From the NCBI RefSeq assembly GCF_002138415.1, contig NZ_CP015612.1:3636001-3700000 (forward strand): 64,000 bases of DNA, written 5' to 3'. Positions 45,070 to 54,339 of the stretch are shown here, in pieces (position 1 is the first letter of the stretch; each line of letters begins with the position of its first letter). The DNA is from Stenotrophomonas maltophilia (GTDB lineage Bacteria; Pseudomonadota; Gammaproteobacteria; Xanthomonadales; Xanthomonadaceae). A model generated the notes under the pieces. It was not told the DNA's origin. It ran no database searches and saw only the letters and a list, made by a program, of their open reading frames with translations. The position numbers were made by a program, and so were the translations under genes.

Positions 45070-45888
45070 ATGAAAGCCCTGCATTCCCTCTTCCTCGCCG
45101 CCGCCCTGGCGCCGGCCCTGCTGTCCGTCTCCGCCCCCGCTCATGCCTGGGGCGCGCAAGGCCACCGCCTTGTTGCCGAAGTCGCCGACGCCCGCCTCAA
45201 CCCCACCGCCCGCGCCGAAGTGGACCGCCTGCTGGCCACCGAACCGGATGCCACGCTGGCCAGCATCGCGCCGTGGGCCGACCAGCTGCGCGCCAAGGAC
45301 CCGGGCCTGGGCCGTCGCTCGGCCGGCTGGCACTACGTCAACATCGCCGAAGACAACTGCCACTACGAAGCACCGAAGCACTGCAGGAACGGAAACTGCA
45401 TCGTCGAAGCCCTGAAGGCACAGAGCGCCATCCTCGGCGACCGCAGCCTGACCGACGGCGAGCGCCTGCAGGCACTGAAGTTCGTCGTGCATCTGGTCGG
45501 CGATATCCACCAGCCGATGCACGCCGGTTATGCCCACGACAAGGGCGGCAACGATTTCCAGCTGCAGTTCGGCAACCGTGGTACCAACCTGCATTCACTG
45601 TGGGACAGCGGCATGCTCAACACCCGCAAGCTGGACGATGCCGGCTACCTGCCGGTGCTGCAGAGCCAGCGCGCACCGAAGCTGGCGCGCCAGTCCAACC
45701 CGCAGCGCGACCCGCAGACGTGGGCCGAGGCCAGCTGCCGCATCTCCATGCAAGCTGGCGTTTATCCGGCCACGCGTAAAATCGGTGACGAATACACCGA
45801 GCGCTACCGGCCGCTGGCCGAAGCGCAGCTGCGACTGGCCGGTGAAAACCTGGCGCAGTTGCTGAACCGCGTGCTCGGCACGCGCTGA
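45070..45888 (+). CDS. Secreted S1/P1-type nuclease
   Basis: This is a 272-residue single-strand nuclease/3'-nucleotidase. The signal peptide ends AHA|WGAQGH, so cleavage exposes Trp27 as the new N-terminus, whose amino group is a zinc ligand in this family. Other ligand regions are GWHYVNIAEDNC, FVVHLVGDIHQPMHAGYAHDKGGND and TNLHSLWDSGM. It probably acts in the periplasm or outside the cell on RNA and ssDNA. ATG 45070 is used; a GTG six bases upstream is possible. The next gene follows 11 bp after the stop, so the two may be co-transcribed. Confidence 0.94.
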   Translation: MKALHSLFLAAALAPALLSVSAPAHAWGAQGHRLVAEVADARLNPTARAEVDRLLATEPDATLASIAPWADQLRAKDPGLGRRSAGWHYVNIAEDNCHYEAPKHCRNGNCIVEALKAQSAILGDRSLTDGERLQALKFVVHLVGDIHQPMHAGYAHDKGGNDFQLQFGNRGTNLHSLWDSGMLNTRKLDDAGYLPVLQSQRAPKLARQSNPQRDPQTWAEASCRISMQAGVYPATRKIGDEYTERYRPLAEAQLRLAGENLAQLLNRVLGTR

Positions 45889-45899
45889 GGAGAGTTCCG

Positions 45900-46700
45900 A
45901 TGTCGGTCCTGGTGCAGTCGTTCTTCCACCGTGACAGCAATACCTTCAGCTACCTGGTCAGCGACCCGACCAGCGGCGAAGCGGCGCTGATCGACCCGGT
46001 CCTGGACTACGACCCGGATACCGACGCCAGCAGTGAAGCGCCGCTGCATGCCGCGTTGCAGGCCATCGAACAACAGGGCCTGCAGCTGCGCTGGCTGCTG
46101 GAAACCCATGCCCATGCCGATCATGTGTCGGCCGGGCGCCGGCTCAAGCAGCGCTTCCCCCAGGCCACACTGGCGATCGGTGAAGGCATCCGTGCGGTGC
46201 AGGCCACCTTCGCACCGCGCTATGGCCTGCAGCTTCCTGCGGCCGATGAAATCTTCGACCACCTGTTCAGCGATGGCGAGACCTTCGCTTTGGGCGAACT
46301 GCACTGCCAGGTGATCGCCGTGCCCGGCCACACCAGCGACAGCATCGCCTACCTGATCGGCAATGCGCTGTTCACCGGCGACTCGCTGTTCATGCCCGAC
46401 GGCGGCACCGCCCGCTGCGATTTCCCGGGTGGTGATGCCGCGCAGTTGTACCGCTCGATCCAGCGCCTGCTGGCCCTGCCCGATACCACGCGGGTTTTCG
46501 TCTGCCACGACTACGGCCCGGGCGGCCGCGACGTCGCCAACGAAACCACCATCGGCGAACAGCGCGCGCACAACATCCACGTGCATGACGGCGTGGCCGA
46601 GGCCGAGTTCGTCAGCGTGCGCCAGGCCCGAGATGCCACGCTGGCCGAACCGGTGCTGATGCAGCCGGCGGTGAAGGCCAACATCCAGGGCGGGGCATAG
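45900..46700 (+). CDS. MBL-fold metallo-hydrolase, persulfide dioxygenase (Blh/ETHE1) type
   Basis: This is a 266-residue metallo-beta-lactamase-fold protein. Metal ligands are His70, His72, Asp74 and His75 (ETHAHADHVSAGRRL), then AVPGHTSDSIAYLIGNALFTGDSLFMPDGG and VFVCHDYGPGGRD. The TARCDFPGG pattern and CHDY motif match Blh/ETHE1-like persulfide dioxygenases, which oxidise glutathione persulfide to sulfite. No BigR-type regulator or rhodanese gene is adjacent. It starts 11 bp after the nuclease gene, preceded by GGAG. Confidence 0.9.
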   Translation: MSVLVQSFFHRDSNTFSYLVSDPTSGEAALIDPVLDYDPDTDASSEAPLHAALQAIEQQGLQLRWLLETHAHADHVSAGRRLKQRFPQATLAIGEGIRAVQATFAPRYGLQLPAADEIFDHLFSDGETFALGELHCQVIAVPGHTSDSIAYLIGNALFTGDSLFMPDGGTARCDFPGGDAAQLYRSIQRLLALPDTTRVFVCHDYGPGGRDVANETTIGEQRAHNIHVHDGVAEAEFVSVRQARDATLAEPVLMQPAVKANIQGGA

Positions 46701-46833
46701 GGTCCAGGCAGGCAACCAGAGAGGCGCCTATCCGATGCTCACCTCGTGATAGGTGGTTTGCTCCAACAGGCAGATCGAAATAGGTGGAACGCGGAACAGG
46801 CAAGGCAGCACCATTGACCCGGATCTGCAGCCA

Positions 46834-47046
46834 TTACACTCCTTTCCAGGCGCGCGCGCCTTCGCACACGACGTCGCGTGGATCGTCGGCAGTTGTAGCG
46901 CGAATGCCCAGTCGCACTTCGACCTTCATACCCGGAGATTGCGCGCGCAGAAGCTCCGTTGGTTTCCCTCCGATGTGCACTGAAACCGCTGCAGCCGTCG
47001 AGCTGGATGCCAGCATCAGAAGAAAGAGTAAAAGCGAGCGCTTCAT
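46834..47046 (-). CDS. Small exported protein downstream of the RHS locus
   Basis: This is a 70-residue protein. ATG 47046 begins a clear signal peptide (MKRSLLLFLLMLASSSTAAA) followed by only ~48 residues (VHIGGKPTELLRAQSPGMKV...). No family is recognised. It follows the RHS-associated lipoprotein gene by 72 bp on the same strand, at similar lower GC. It may be a second immunity-like protein, an orphan module from an earlier toxin, or a truncated gene. Confidence 0.5.
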   Translation of the reverse strand: MKRSLLLFLLMLASSSTAAAVSVHIGGKPTELLRAQSPGMKVEVRLGIRATTADDPRDVVCEGARAWKGV

Positions 47047-47118
47047 TCGAGGCCCCACGGAAAGAACAGCCGGAGAATGGCCGGTGTCGGCTCTCAAACC
47101 TTTACAGATCCGCTTCCC

Positions 47119-47565
47119 TCAATCCAGATCACAATCCACTACCAGATCCCTGCGCGTCAGAACGGGAAGCTGCGCTTCAAGGTCAGCGCCCATGAACTGC
47201 ACGTAGATCAAGCCTTTCTGGTCTGCACGTTTGTTACCAAGCAGCACCCGGTCCTTACCCCTCGAATGCTCCGTGCCAACCAGCACGAATCCACGGGTCG
47301 GGCTCAGATCCCGATTCCATCGAACGCCATCGTAGGAAGGATGATTCCCAATATAGACTTCAACGTCCTTGCCAGCCAGCTTTAACAGTCCTTGTTCAAA
47401 ATCCAGTCCCGGCGCTTTCACGTGGTAGCTGTCACCGGCCTGAAGAAAAATGCACACGCCGAACTCGCGGCTCATCGGAGTGGGAACGTCGCTGCCACGA
47501 TGCGTACATGCACCGAGGCAGCCCACGCCGACCAAGAGAAGCAGCGTCGTCCTATTGGCTCGCAC
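47119..47565 (-). CDS. Small lipoprotein, candidate immunity protein for the RHS metalloprotease toxin
   Basis: This is a 148-residue lipoprotein whose signal peptide ends in GCLGAC, a good lipobox with Cys20. The mature part (REFGVCIFLQAGDSYHVKAP, DVEVYIGNHPSYDGVRW, GFVLVGTEHSRGKDR) shows no known family. Its start lies 14 bp inside the 3' end of the RHS toxin gene in another frame, so it is translationally coupled. Overlapping small genes directly after an RHS C-terminal toxin are normally its immunity protein. A lipoprotein would place immunity in the periplasm or envelope, consistent with a protease acting there. This function is inferred. Confidence 0.7.
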   Translation of the reverse strand: MRANRTTLLLLVGVGCLGACTHRGSDVPTPMSREFGVCIFLQAGDSYHVKAPGLDFEQGLLKLAGKDVEVYIGNHPSYDGVRWNRDLSPTRGFVLVGTEHSRGKDRVLLGNKRADQKGLIYVQFMGADLEAQLPVLTRRDLVVDCDLD

Positions 47566-50500
47566 AGCCGCACCCTCTCACGATGGTTCTGTTCTTCCAG
47601 GGATCCAGAACATCTTCCAAGTTCTTTCCGTCCGGTTTGGCACCATTGAGGTTGCTGCTCATGATGCCGGTCTCTCCTTCATTCACAAGGCCCAGCAAGT
47701 GCCCAGCCTCGTGAGGATAGAGGCTATCGGCGGACCATTGGCCGGGAACGAACCATTCGCCCGAGTTGAGATTGGGCGAATCGACATAGGAACGTCCGGT
47801 GCCCTGGGTCAACGTTATGTTGTTGACCGTAGCAGCAGGGCGGCTCATACGATACACCTGGACCCGCGTAACCACGTTGTAACTCCCAATCCGACCACTC
47901 CACGCCCTTTCGATGGATGACTTGATCATCGCGACATCGGCGGAAGAGCCTCCACTGAAGTTGATCGGAATGGAAATTCCGATGTTCTTCCCTTTCTGGC
48001 AAACGTAGCCGATCAGGCCAAGTGGATCGACAATCTCCACAGGATTGGAAGAAGCATAGACATACGTGTTTGGACCTCCCGCCTTCCCTATCGGATCACT
48101 TTGCAGATACCGACCGACATTTGCGTCGTAGTCGCGGAATCCGCTGTACCACAGGCCAGACTCAGAGTCGAAGTAATGCCCTGGCAAGCCAATGTTGATC
48201 CCTCCGATATCGTCCTGCGTGACGGTGCGCCCATATGCATAGTTGTACGCCTTCCACCGCACCTGCCCAACATCGTTGGCAGCGAACTCAGGCCGCCCCA
48301 GATGATCGGTTCTCACCGTGTAGACATCGGGCCCGCGCGTAACGGCAATGAGCTCGCCCATGAACCAGATATAGTTCGACCATCCCTGGCCTTCGGCACC
48401 ATCGGACATGATCTGGTTCTGGCCAAGATAGGCATAACTGATCCTGCTGCCATCGCCTCCCAGCTTTCCACTTCGCTGCCCGAGCCCATTGACAACATAC
48501 TGGGTATCGTTGCCATTGATTGTGGCCCCAACCATGCGATTGAATCCATCGTACCGGTAACTGCGCACATCGCCCTGCGAAGACTCGCCGGTCCGGTTTC
48601 CCATTGCGTCATGCGTGTACACCCGGTCAGCCTCGCCGGGCCGGTTGGAGAGATACCCCAGCAATCGGTTACTGCCCGTCTCGAAGGCGTATTGACGGGA
48701 AGCAGACTGGTCCGTGTGACTCAGCCAGTTTCCGTTCGCATCATAAGTCATGATGTGATCAAGACCTGAGCGCGACAACCGGGACAGCCGCCCATCAGGA
48801 TCATGCTCAATGACCTGCGTCAACTGCGGAGCGAGGCGGTCCTCGATTGATCGCATATGGCCCGCTGCATCGAACGTGTACGCCAGCTCCTGCAGCGCAG
48901 TGCCGTTCCCCGCAGGCACAGCAGACCGCCCCGACAGACGCCCGCCAAGGTCATACGTGTTTCTGTACGACATGCCATTACCAAGTGTCAGCTCGGCTAT
49001 GGCCCCGCTCGGAGTGTAACGAGCGCCCGCAACGATCGAGCGCGAGACACCCCCAACAATGACATTGAGACCCGCAAGGCGAGCTCCAGCGTAGGTGTAG
49101 TCGGCAACCACCCCGTCTGGATACGTAATGCCCGACAGTCGTCCACTCGCCTCATAACGGATTCCAAGAACGCTGCGTTGCATACCCTGCGCAGAGAATT
49201 CCTCAGAGCGCTCCGCCAACTGTCCATCCTGGGCATACTTGAAACTGACAACGGATTGAGGCGTTGAAGCCGTACACATGCGCCCGATTCCGTTCACGCA
49301 ACCATCGTAGGTGAAGTGGCGCTCGTCTCCTGCGGCCACCACGGAAAGGACTCGCCCAATCCCGTCGTACTGCATCGTGGCTTGCGCACCATCGGATCGC
49401 ACGTTTCCCATAACACGTGCCGGCGCAGCGTAACTATAAGTACTGGTTCCGGTGTCAGGACTAACCTTCAACCACGCCCGCCCGAATCCGTCACGCTCAT
49501 AGCGGGTCTGGAAACCACCTTGATCGACGATTCCAACAATACGATCAAGCCCATCGTAGTGGAAGTATTGGATAGATCCAGAAGCGGCCTGGGACGAGAC
49601 CACGCGCCCCAGCGCATCGTAGTTCGACCGCTGGACATTGCCTGCCCCATCGATCAGCTCGACCTGATTCCCGTTGCCATCGTACTTGAAATGCTGTGTC
49701 GTTCCGGCACCATCGCTGCGGGAAATCATTCGACCGAGCTCGTCGTAGCCATAGTTGACCCGAGAAAGCACTTCTCCCGGCCTGACACCCGCGATCGTGG
49801 AGACTGCAGCCTCAGCGATCGTCTCGCCTCGACTGACCAGCCACAGACGCATGCCCGCCGCAGTGACGTTGGTCAAAGCGATGCTGCCGCCAGGACCGCT
49901 CGCCAATTGAGTGCCTGCCCCACTTCCCGCGGCCGCCCAAAGCTCCGCACTACCTTGGGACACCAGCCATTGCACGGTTGCCGAACACGTCGATTGCCCC
50001 CAAGGTATGGTGCAGGGATCAGGGCTTGCCGTGATGCTGCCGACTGGTGCTGGTGGAACCTGGAAGGTGCCAGAGCCACCAATCAGACTGTTGGCTCCGC
50101 CGACAGGCGAAATGCCATGAACAAAGAGTCCCTTCCCGACATGATCACGACGCTGGGAATAAGTCAGCGGTATCGAGAACCGGTAACGTGAGCCTGATGC
50201 TCTGCACGCTGTGGCGACGGCCGCTTCACTCGCCTGATCGGCACGAACGCCCGCCAGGAATACGCCACCTTGACCCGCCGCTCCACCGGCGTAAAGGTGG
50301 ACGTCGATGGAATCGTCACGGCTCGTACTGCAGGCCCAGCCCTGCAGTGTGGTTCCATCACTGGAAAGTCCGTCAATGTTTCCCGTAACCAACGAGGGCG
50401 GTGCGCTTACCTTGACGGCGACATTGGTGGTGTAAACACCGAACCATTCGACGCCGTCCTGCACCATCTGCCACTGGAAGTTGTAGACACCTGGCGTGGT

Positions 50501-51463
50501 TGGCGCACGCACCTGCGCAATTATCACAGCCGTAGCACCCGGTCCGATATCACCAGGCAGAGACAGGCGATGAGTTCCCCACGCTGCGTTGTCGTTCAGG
50601 GATCCAAGCGCATAGCCGGCCGCCGAGGTCCATGTGGTGTTGCCTGCATTGTTCATCCGCAGGGAGACACTGTAGGTTTTCCCTGCCTCCATCTCGGCGG
50701 GCACATTCTGGTCGATGAAATGCGCCTTGTTGATGGGACCATTCACCCATAACGTCGCCAGGCCGGACGCTGCACCAAAACGCCCGGCACCGTTGCGTAT
50801 CATCTGCAGTTGGAATCCATACTCGCCGGGTGGCGGTGTGGTGACGTTGATATTGAAAGTAACCGTCTGGCCAGGTGCGACAGCGTGCGGAACGGGCACA
50901 TTGGAGAACGACCATGTACTTGCGTAGCTGTCGTGCGAACCTCCCAGCTGATATTCATAGCCTGCCGGCCATGTGGTGTTTCCGGTATTGCGCACCGTCG
51001 CGGTGAACGTATAGGGCGTGCGATGCTGCAGGGGACCAGGGATTGTCGAACCGACGAATTCAGCACCGTCGAAAGGTGCAGGTGGTGCATTGACCGTAAT
51101 CGGACCGACCGCCGATACCAATGATCGTCGAGTCTGGTCGCCGTCAGGAAGGTTGCGCACGGCATCCGCACGCAGTTCATAGTAATAGGTGCCCGGGCTG
51201 AGGCCGGCCTCCCGATAGACGCCACCCGCCTGGATGGTAACGACCGTGCCGTTCCGCAACAGACGCAGTCCATCAATGTATTCCGCCTTGGGACCGGTAG
51301 TCGTAACCCCCCAATTGACCTTCAGCTCGAACACCGCCGGCGCCTGATAGGTGCTGCCGGCCGGTGGGCCATCCAAGCGGATCCACCCCTCGGCGGCAGC
51401 ACTGCCGATCATGGCAAGGAGCAATAGAACGCATAGACCGATGTCCCGAATGAATCTACTCAT
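47552..51463 (-). CDS. RHS-repeat protein with Ig-like domains and C-terminal metalloprotease-like toxin domain
   Basis: This is a 1303-residue exported protein. The signal peptide (1-24) precedes two NBR1/Ig-like domains at about 131-240 and 246-352 (VRNTGNTTWPAGYEYQLG; MNNAGNTTWTSAAGYALG). A module around GWACS follows at 358-470, and another Ig-like domain at 474-558. YD/RHS repeats run from about 568, the RHS core ends at DPLGL about 1150, and a unique C-terminus spans 1151-1303. That C-terminus has HEAGHLLGLVNE (His1251, Glu1252, His1255) and, eight residues on, GIMSS like a metzincin Met-turn. The ATG overlaps the upstream RHS stop (ATGA) but has its own GGGGGA site. It is probably a secreted antagonistic toxin. 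Confidence 0.85.
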   Translation of the reverse strand: MSRFIRDIGLCVLLLLAMIGSAAAEGWIRLDGPPAGSTYQAPAVFELKVNWGVTTTGPKAEYIDGLRLLRNGTVVTIQAGGVYREAGLSPGTYYYELRADAVRNLPDGDQTRRSLVSAVGPITVNAPPAPFDGAEFVGSTIPGPLQHRTPYTFTATVRNTGNTTWPAGYEYQLGGSHDSYASTWSFSNVPVPHAVAPGQTVTFNINVTTPPPGEYGFQLQMIRNGAGRFGAASGLATLWVNGPINKAHFIDQNVPAEMEAGKTYSVSLRMNNAGNTTWTSAAGYALGSLNDNAAWGTHRLSLPGDIGPGATAVIIAQVRAPTTPGVYNFQWQMVQDGVEWFGVYTTNVAVKVSAPPSLVTGNIDGLSSDGTTLQGWACSTSRDDSIDVHLYAGGAAGQGGVFLAGVRADQASEAAVATACRASGSRYRFSIPLTYSQRRDHVGKGLFVHGISPVGGANSLIGGSGTFQVPPAPVGSITASPDPCTIPWGQSTCSATVQWLVSQGSAELWAAAGSGAGTQLASGPGGSIALTNVTAAGMRLWLVSRGETIAEAAVSTIAGVRPGEVLSRVNYGYDELGRMISRSDGAGTTQHFKYDGNGNQVELIDGAGNVQRSNYDALGRVVSSQAASGSIQYFHYDGLDRIVGIVDQGGFQTRYERDGFGRAWLKVSPDTGTSTYSYAAPARVMGNVRSDGAQATMQYDGIGRVLSVVAAGDERHFTYDGCVNGIGRMCTASTPQSVVSFKYAQDGQLAERSEEFSAQGMQRSVLGIRYEASGRLSGITYPDGVVADYTYAGARLAGLNVIVGGVSRSIVAGARYTPSGAIAELTLGNGMSYRNTYDLGGRLSGRSAVPAGNGTALQELAYTFDAAGHMRSIEDRLAPQLTQVIEHDPDGRLSRLSRSGLDHIMTYDANGNWLSHTDQSASRQYAFETGSNRLLGYLSNRPGEADRVYTHDAMGNRTGESSQGDVRSYRYDGFNRMVGATINGNDTQYVVNGLGQRSGKLGGDGSRISYAYLGQNQIMSDGAEGQGWSNYIWFMGELIAVTRGPDVYTVRTDHLGRPEFAANDVGQVRWKAYNYAYGRTVTQDDIGGINIGLPGHYFDSESGLWYSGFRDYDANVGRYLQSDPIGKAGGPNTYVYASSNPVEIVDPLGLIGYVCQKGKNIGISIPINFSGGSSADVAMIKSSIERAWSGRIGSYNVVTRVQVYRMSRPAATVNNITLTQGTGRSYVDSPNLNSGEWFVPGQWSADSLYPHEAGHLLGLVNEGETGIMSSNLNGAKPDGKNLEDVLDPWKNRTIVRGCGCASQ

Positions 51464-53580
51464 GGCTGAGTCCCCCGGCCTGGATCGGCAAATACACGCT
51501 GCACTGTTTCAGTGACCGGAAGCGAGAACGCGTTGTACTCATATCGCGTTTCAGCAAAGCTCCCGTTCGGCTCAGGCATCGAGGTAGACAGCAGCCGACC
51601 AGCCAGGTCATAGAGGTGGGAAATCCTGACACCATCCGGCCCGGTCACGGACGCGAGCTTGCCAAAGGCGTCGTATTCATAGTGGGTCGTGCGGACACCA
51701 CTGGACAACAGCAGACGAACCTCGGAAGGTCGTCCACGCGAGTCGTAAACGAAATCCGTACGCACACCGTTCACGTCAATCGAGTAGCCCGGATAGCCGT
51801 AACCCGTGTACCCGCCCATGACCACAGCGTGCCCGAGGCTGTTCTCGATCCGCACCAGGTCACCCAGCTCCGAGTAGGTGGACGTCACCGCATCACCACT
51901 ACCCGCTGCCGGCCCGTCCTCGACCATCCTGCTGACAAGGCCATTGGGGTGCAGCTGATAGCTGAAGGTAGTCGTCTGCACTTCGCCCTGCGCATGACCG
52001 GCAACCAGGCTCTTCTCCGAGCGGGACACCAGCCGATTATTTGCGTCGTAGGCATAGCGGGTTTCAAGCACCCCCTGCAGCGTTTCCGCCACGACACGGT
52101 TGCCCTGCTCATCCCACTCGAATGTCGTCACCCGCGCAATGGGCGTCCCGCTTGCTTCTTCACGGCGAAGAAGATGGCCATGGGTGTCGTACTGATAGCG
52201 GGTCAGGTTTCCTTCGAAATCCGAAGTGAGCGATGTATTCCCGTTTTCGTCGTAGTGCGTTTCGCTATAGCCTGCGGCACAGTTCGCCGAAGGAAGGCCT
52301 TCGATGGCGATCAGTCTCCTGTCCTTGAAACGATAGCGGGCGACCTTTCCAAGCGGGTTGGTCTCCACGGTAACGCTCTCTCCATTGGCTCCCGGCTCAT
52401 ACGCGAAGCCAAACCGCTCGACGCCCCCCGCATGCGCCGTCGAAGTCGCACGATTCTTATCGTCGTAGGTGAACATCGAGTAGCGGCGGCCATTGATCGA
52501 CTTGCCGGTGAGCAGCGGCAGCCCGTAGGCCTGCCCCAGCTCCTTGTACATGTAGTGATACTTGACCGTGGTGGCAGGAGTGCCGTTGTAGGTAACCGAC
52601 TCCAGGAACCCGTACACGTCCTGCGTGTATCCGTATTCGATGGTATTTCCCTGCGGATCCCGCACCCTGATCACACGCGGATCAACGCCAGTCTGTGCAT
52701 TCTTCTGGATCTAGGTGAACTCAATATAGCGGCCATTGCTATGGGTGACGCGCTGCAGCTGGGAACCTTCAGGACCTCCGTAACTCAAGGTCCAGCGCAC
52801 GCCGTTGGCGTTCCGGATCTCCACCATCTTGGTGCCTTCGTAGGTCTCCGTAGTCAGATCGGGGCTCAGGTAGATCCACTTTCCGCCCGCAACTGACTTC
52901 AACTGCCCGCCCTGCTGTGCACCATCCTCCCGGTAAACACCGTCGCCTCCTCGCTTGAACACCAGATAACGACCATCGGGGCGGCGCATGCGCGCCTCGT
53001 TCGAGTCCGTGTAGACGACCAGCTGCCGATCAAGGTTGCTGTACCACGTGTCGAAAATGTTGAAGCGATCCATCACAGCCGAGTTGAACGTGCGCTCGAG
53101 CGTCAATGGCATCTCGCCACCGCCAGTGAAATCCAGTTCGGTTTCCACTTTCGTACCGGTGCGAAGAACCACCGGGTTGCCACTCTTCGGGCACTCGTCG
53201 GCGGCATCCCTCCCCGACTGGTCCGGCTCTCCTTTACTGGGTTCGACGAAGTCATCCCATTGATTTGGCCCAGGGAAAAGATTCGAAGGAACGCCCCAGA
53301 GCGCCATGAACCCATCCAGTCGCCCAGGCACCACACCATCGGCAACAGCATCCACGCGTGGAAGGTTGGTGATACCAGGTCCTGCGCCCGCGCCGGCACC
53401 ACCCGATCCCGGCTGATTCTGGATGATTCGCCCGTCAGCCTCAGCAGACGCCAAGCCGACAATAACGCTCAACAGTGCAGCGGGAAAAAGATGAAGTTCA
53501 CGACACATCCACCCAGTAGCGGCCTCCTGGATGCGTCGAGTGGGCAGGAGGCCGGACATCAAGCGGAATGCCGAATCCAT
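51460..53580 (-). pseudogene. Exported RHS/YD-repeat protein interrupted by an in-frame amber codon
   Basis: From ATG 53580, preceded by AGGGA, the frame encodes an N-terminal signal-like segment (FPAALLSVIVGLASAEA). A Gly-rich stretch and a DUF6531-type RHS N-terminal module follow (NPVVLRTGTKVETELDF at about 135), then YD repeats. TAG at 52711-52713 stops it after 289 residues (...GRYIEFT). The same frame resumes at once (IQKNAQTGVDPRVIRVRDPQ) and runs on for 416 codons of YD repeats to 51460. A Trp (TGG) to amber change is the simplest cause. The distal part has only a weak GTG start at 52674. No RHS core or toxin domain is present in it. Confidence 0.8.
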
Positions 53581-53775
53581 ACGTATTCCCTCGCATGGAT
53601 TCGCGCACGCGCCATCCATGACGTCGTCAACACGTTGATACTGCGATTGATCCGCCAGGTACTGGCGGCTCCCCTGGGTAGGACGTTGCGCCCCAAGCCC
53701 CAGCCGCCTAGATACGCCCGGAACCGCCCCTTGTCAACAATCGCTGCATCTCCGCACCGACAGCATGGCCCGCCG

Positions 53776-54339
53776 CTACCGCGCCTGCATCCGCACCACA
53801 TGCTGGCCCTTCACGACCTCGAAGGTGAAGGCGTACTGCAGGGTGACCGCAACCGGCTCGACGCGCTCGGCGCCGCGGCAGTCGCCGCGATCAGCGGGCG
53901 CCTTGCCCGGCGCGAAGTGGCAGACCGCGGCGGACGAGTACTCCCACATTGCAACCGCCTCCTGCGCAGCCTGCAGCAGGGGCGCATTTTCACCTGCAGC
54001 ACCCGCCGCGCACTCCGGGCGATCAGTCAGCGGCATGCTGCGTTCGACGCGGCCCTGCGCATCGACCACCACCTGCAGGCAGATGGTGGTCGGCGCCAGT
54101 TCCGCACGCGGGTCACGATCGCCGACCTGCGGATCCGGTGCCATGCGCAACTGCGGCATCCGGTAGCCTTCGCTCGCACCCAGCGAGTACGCCTGCACCT
54201 GTCCATTGCCGCCACCGGTCTGCGGCCGCAGGCGCTGGTGACCGACATTCTCGCTGCGGGTATCGACGGTGGTCAGCCGGTCCTGGGTTGCACACCCCAC
54301 CAGCAGCGCCGCCATCATCAACAGCGGCGCGGACTTCAC
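53776..54339 (-). CDS. Lipoprotein with TonB-C-like domain
   Basis: This is a 187-residue protein whose signal peptide ends in LLVGC (lipobox, Cys16). The C-terminal ~110 residues resemble a TonB C-terminal fold (TTICLQVVVDAQGRVERSMPL, AAQEAVAMWEYSSAAVC, PVAVTLQYAFTFEVVKG) with three or four cysteines. It overlaps the M56 peptidase gene by four bases (ATGA) and is the last gene of the BlaI-M56 operon. The function is unknown; it may interact with the TonB-C tail of the M56 protein. Confidence 0.8.
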   Translation of the reverse strand: MKSAPLLMMAALLVGCATQDRLTTVDTRSENVGHQRLRPQTGGGNGQVQAYSLGASEGYRMPQLRMAPDPQVGDRDPRAELAPTTICLQVVVDAQGRVERSMPLTDRPECAAGAAGENAPLLQAAQEAVAMWEYSSAAVCHFAPGKAPADRGDCRGAERVEPVAVTLQYAFTFEVVKGQHVVRMQAR

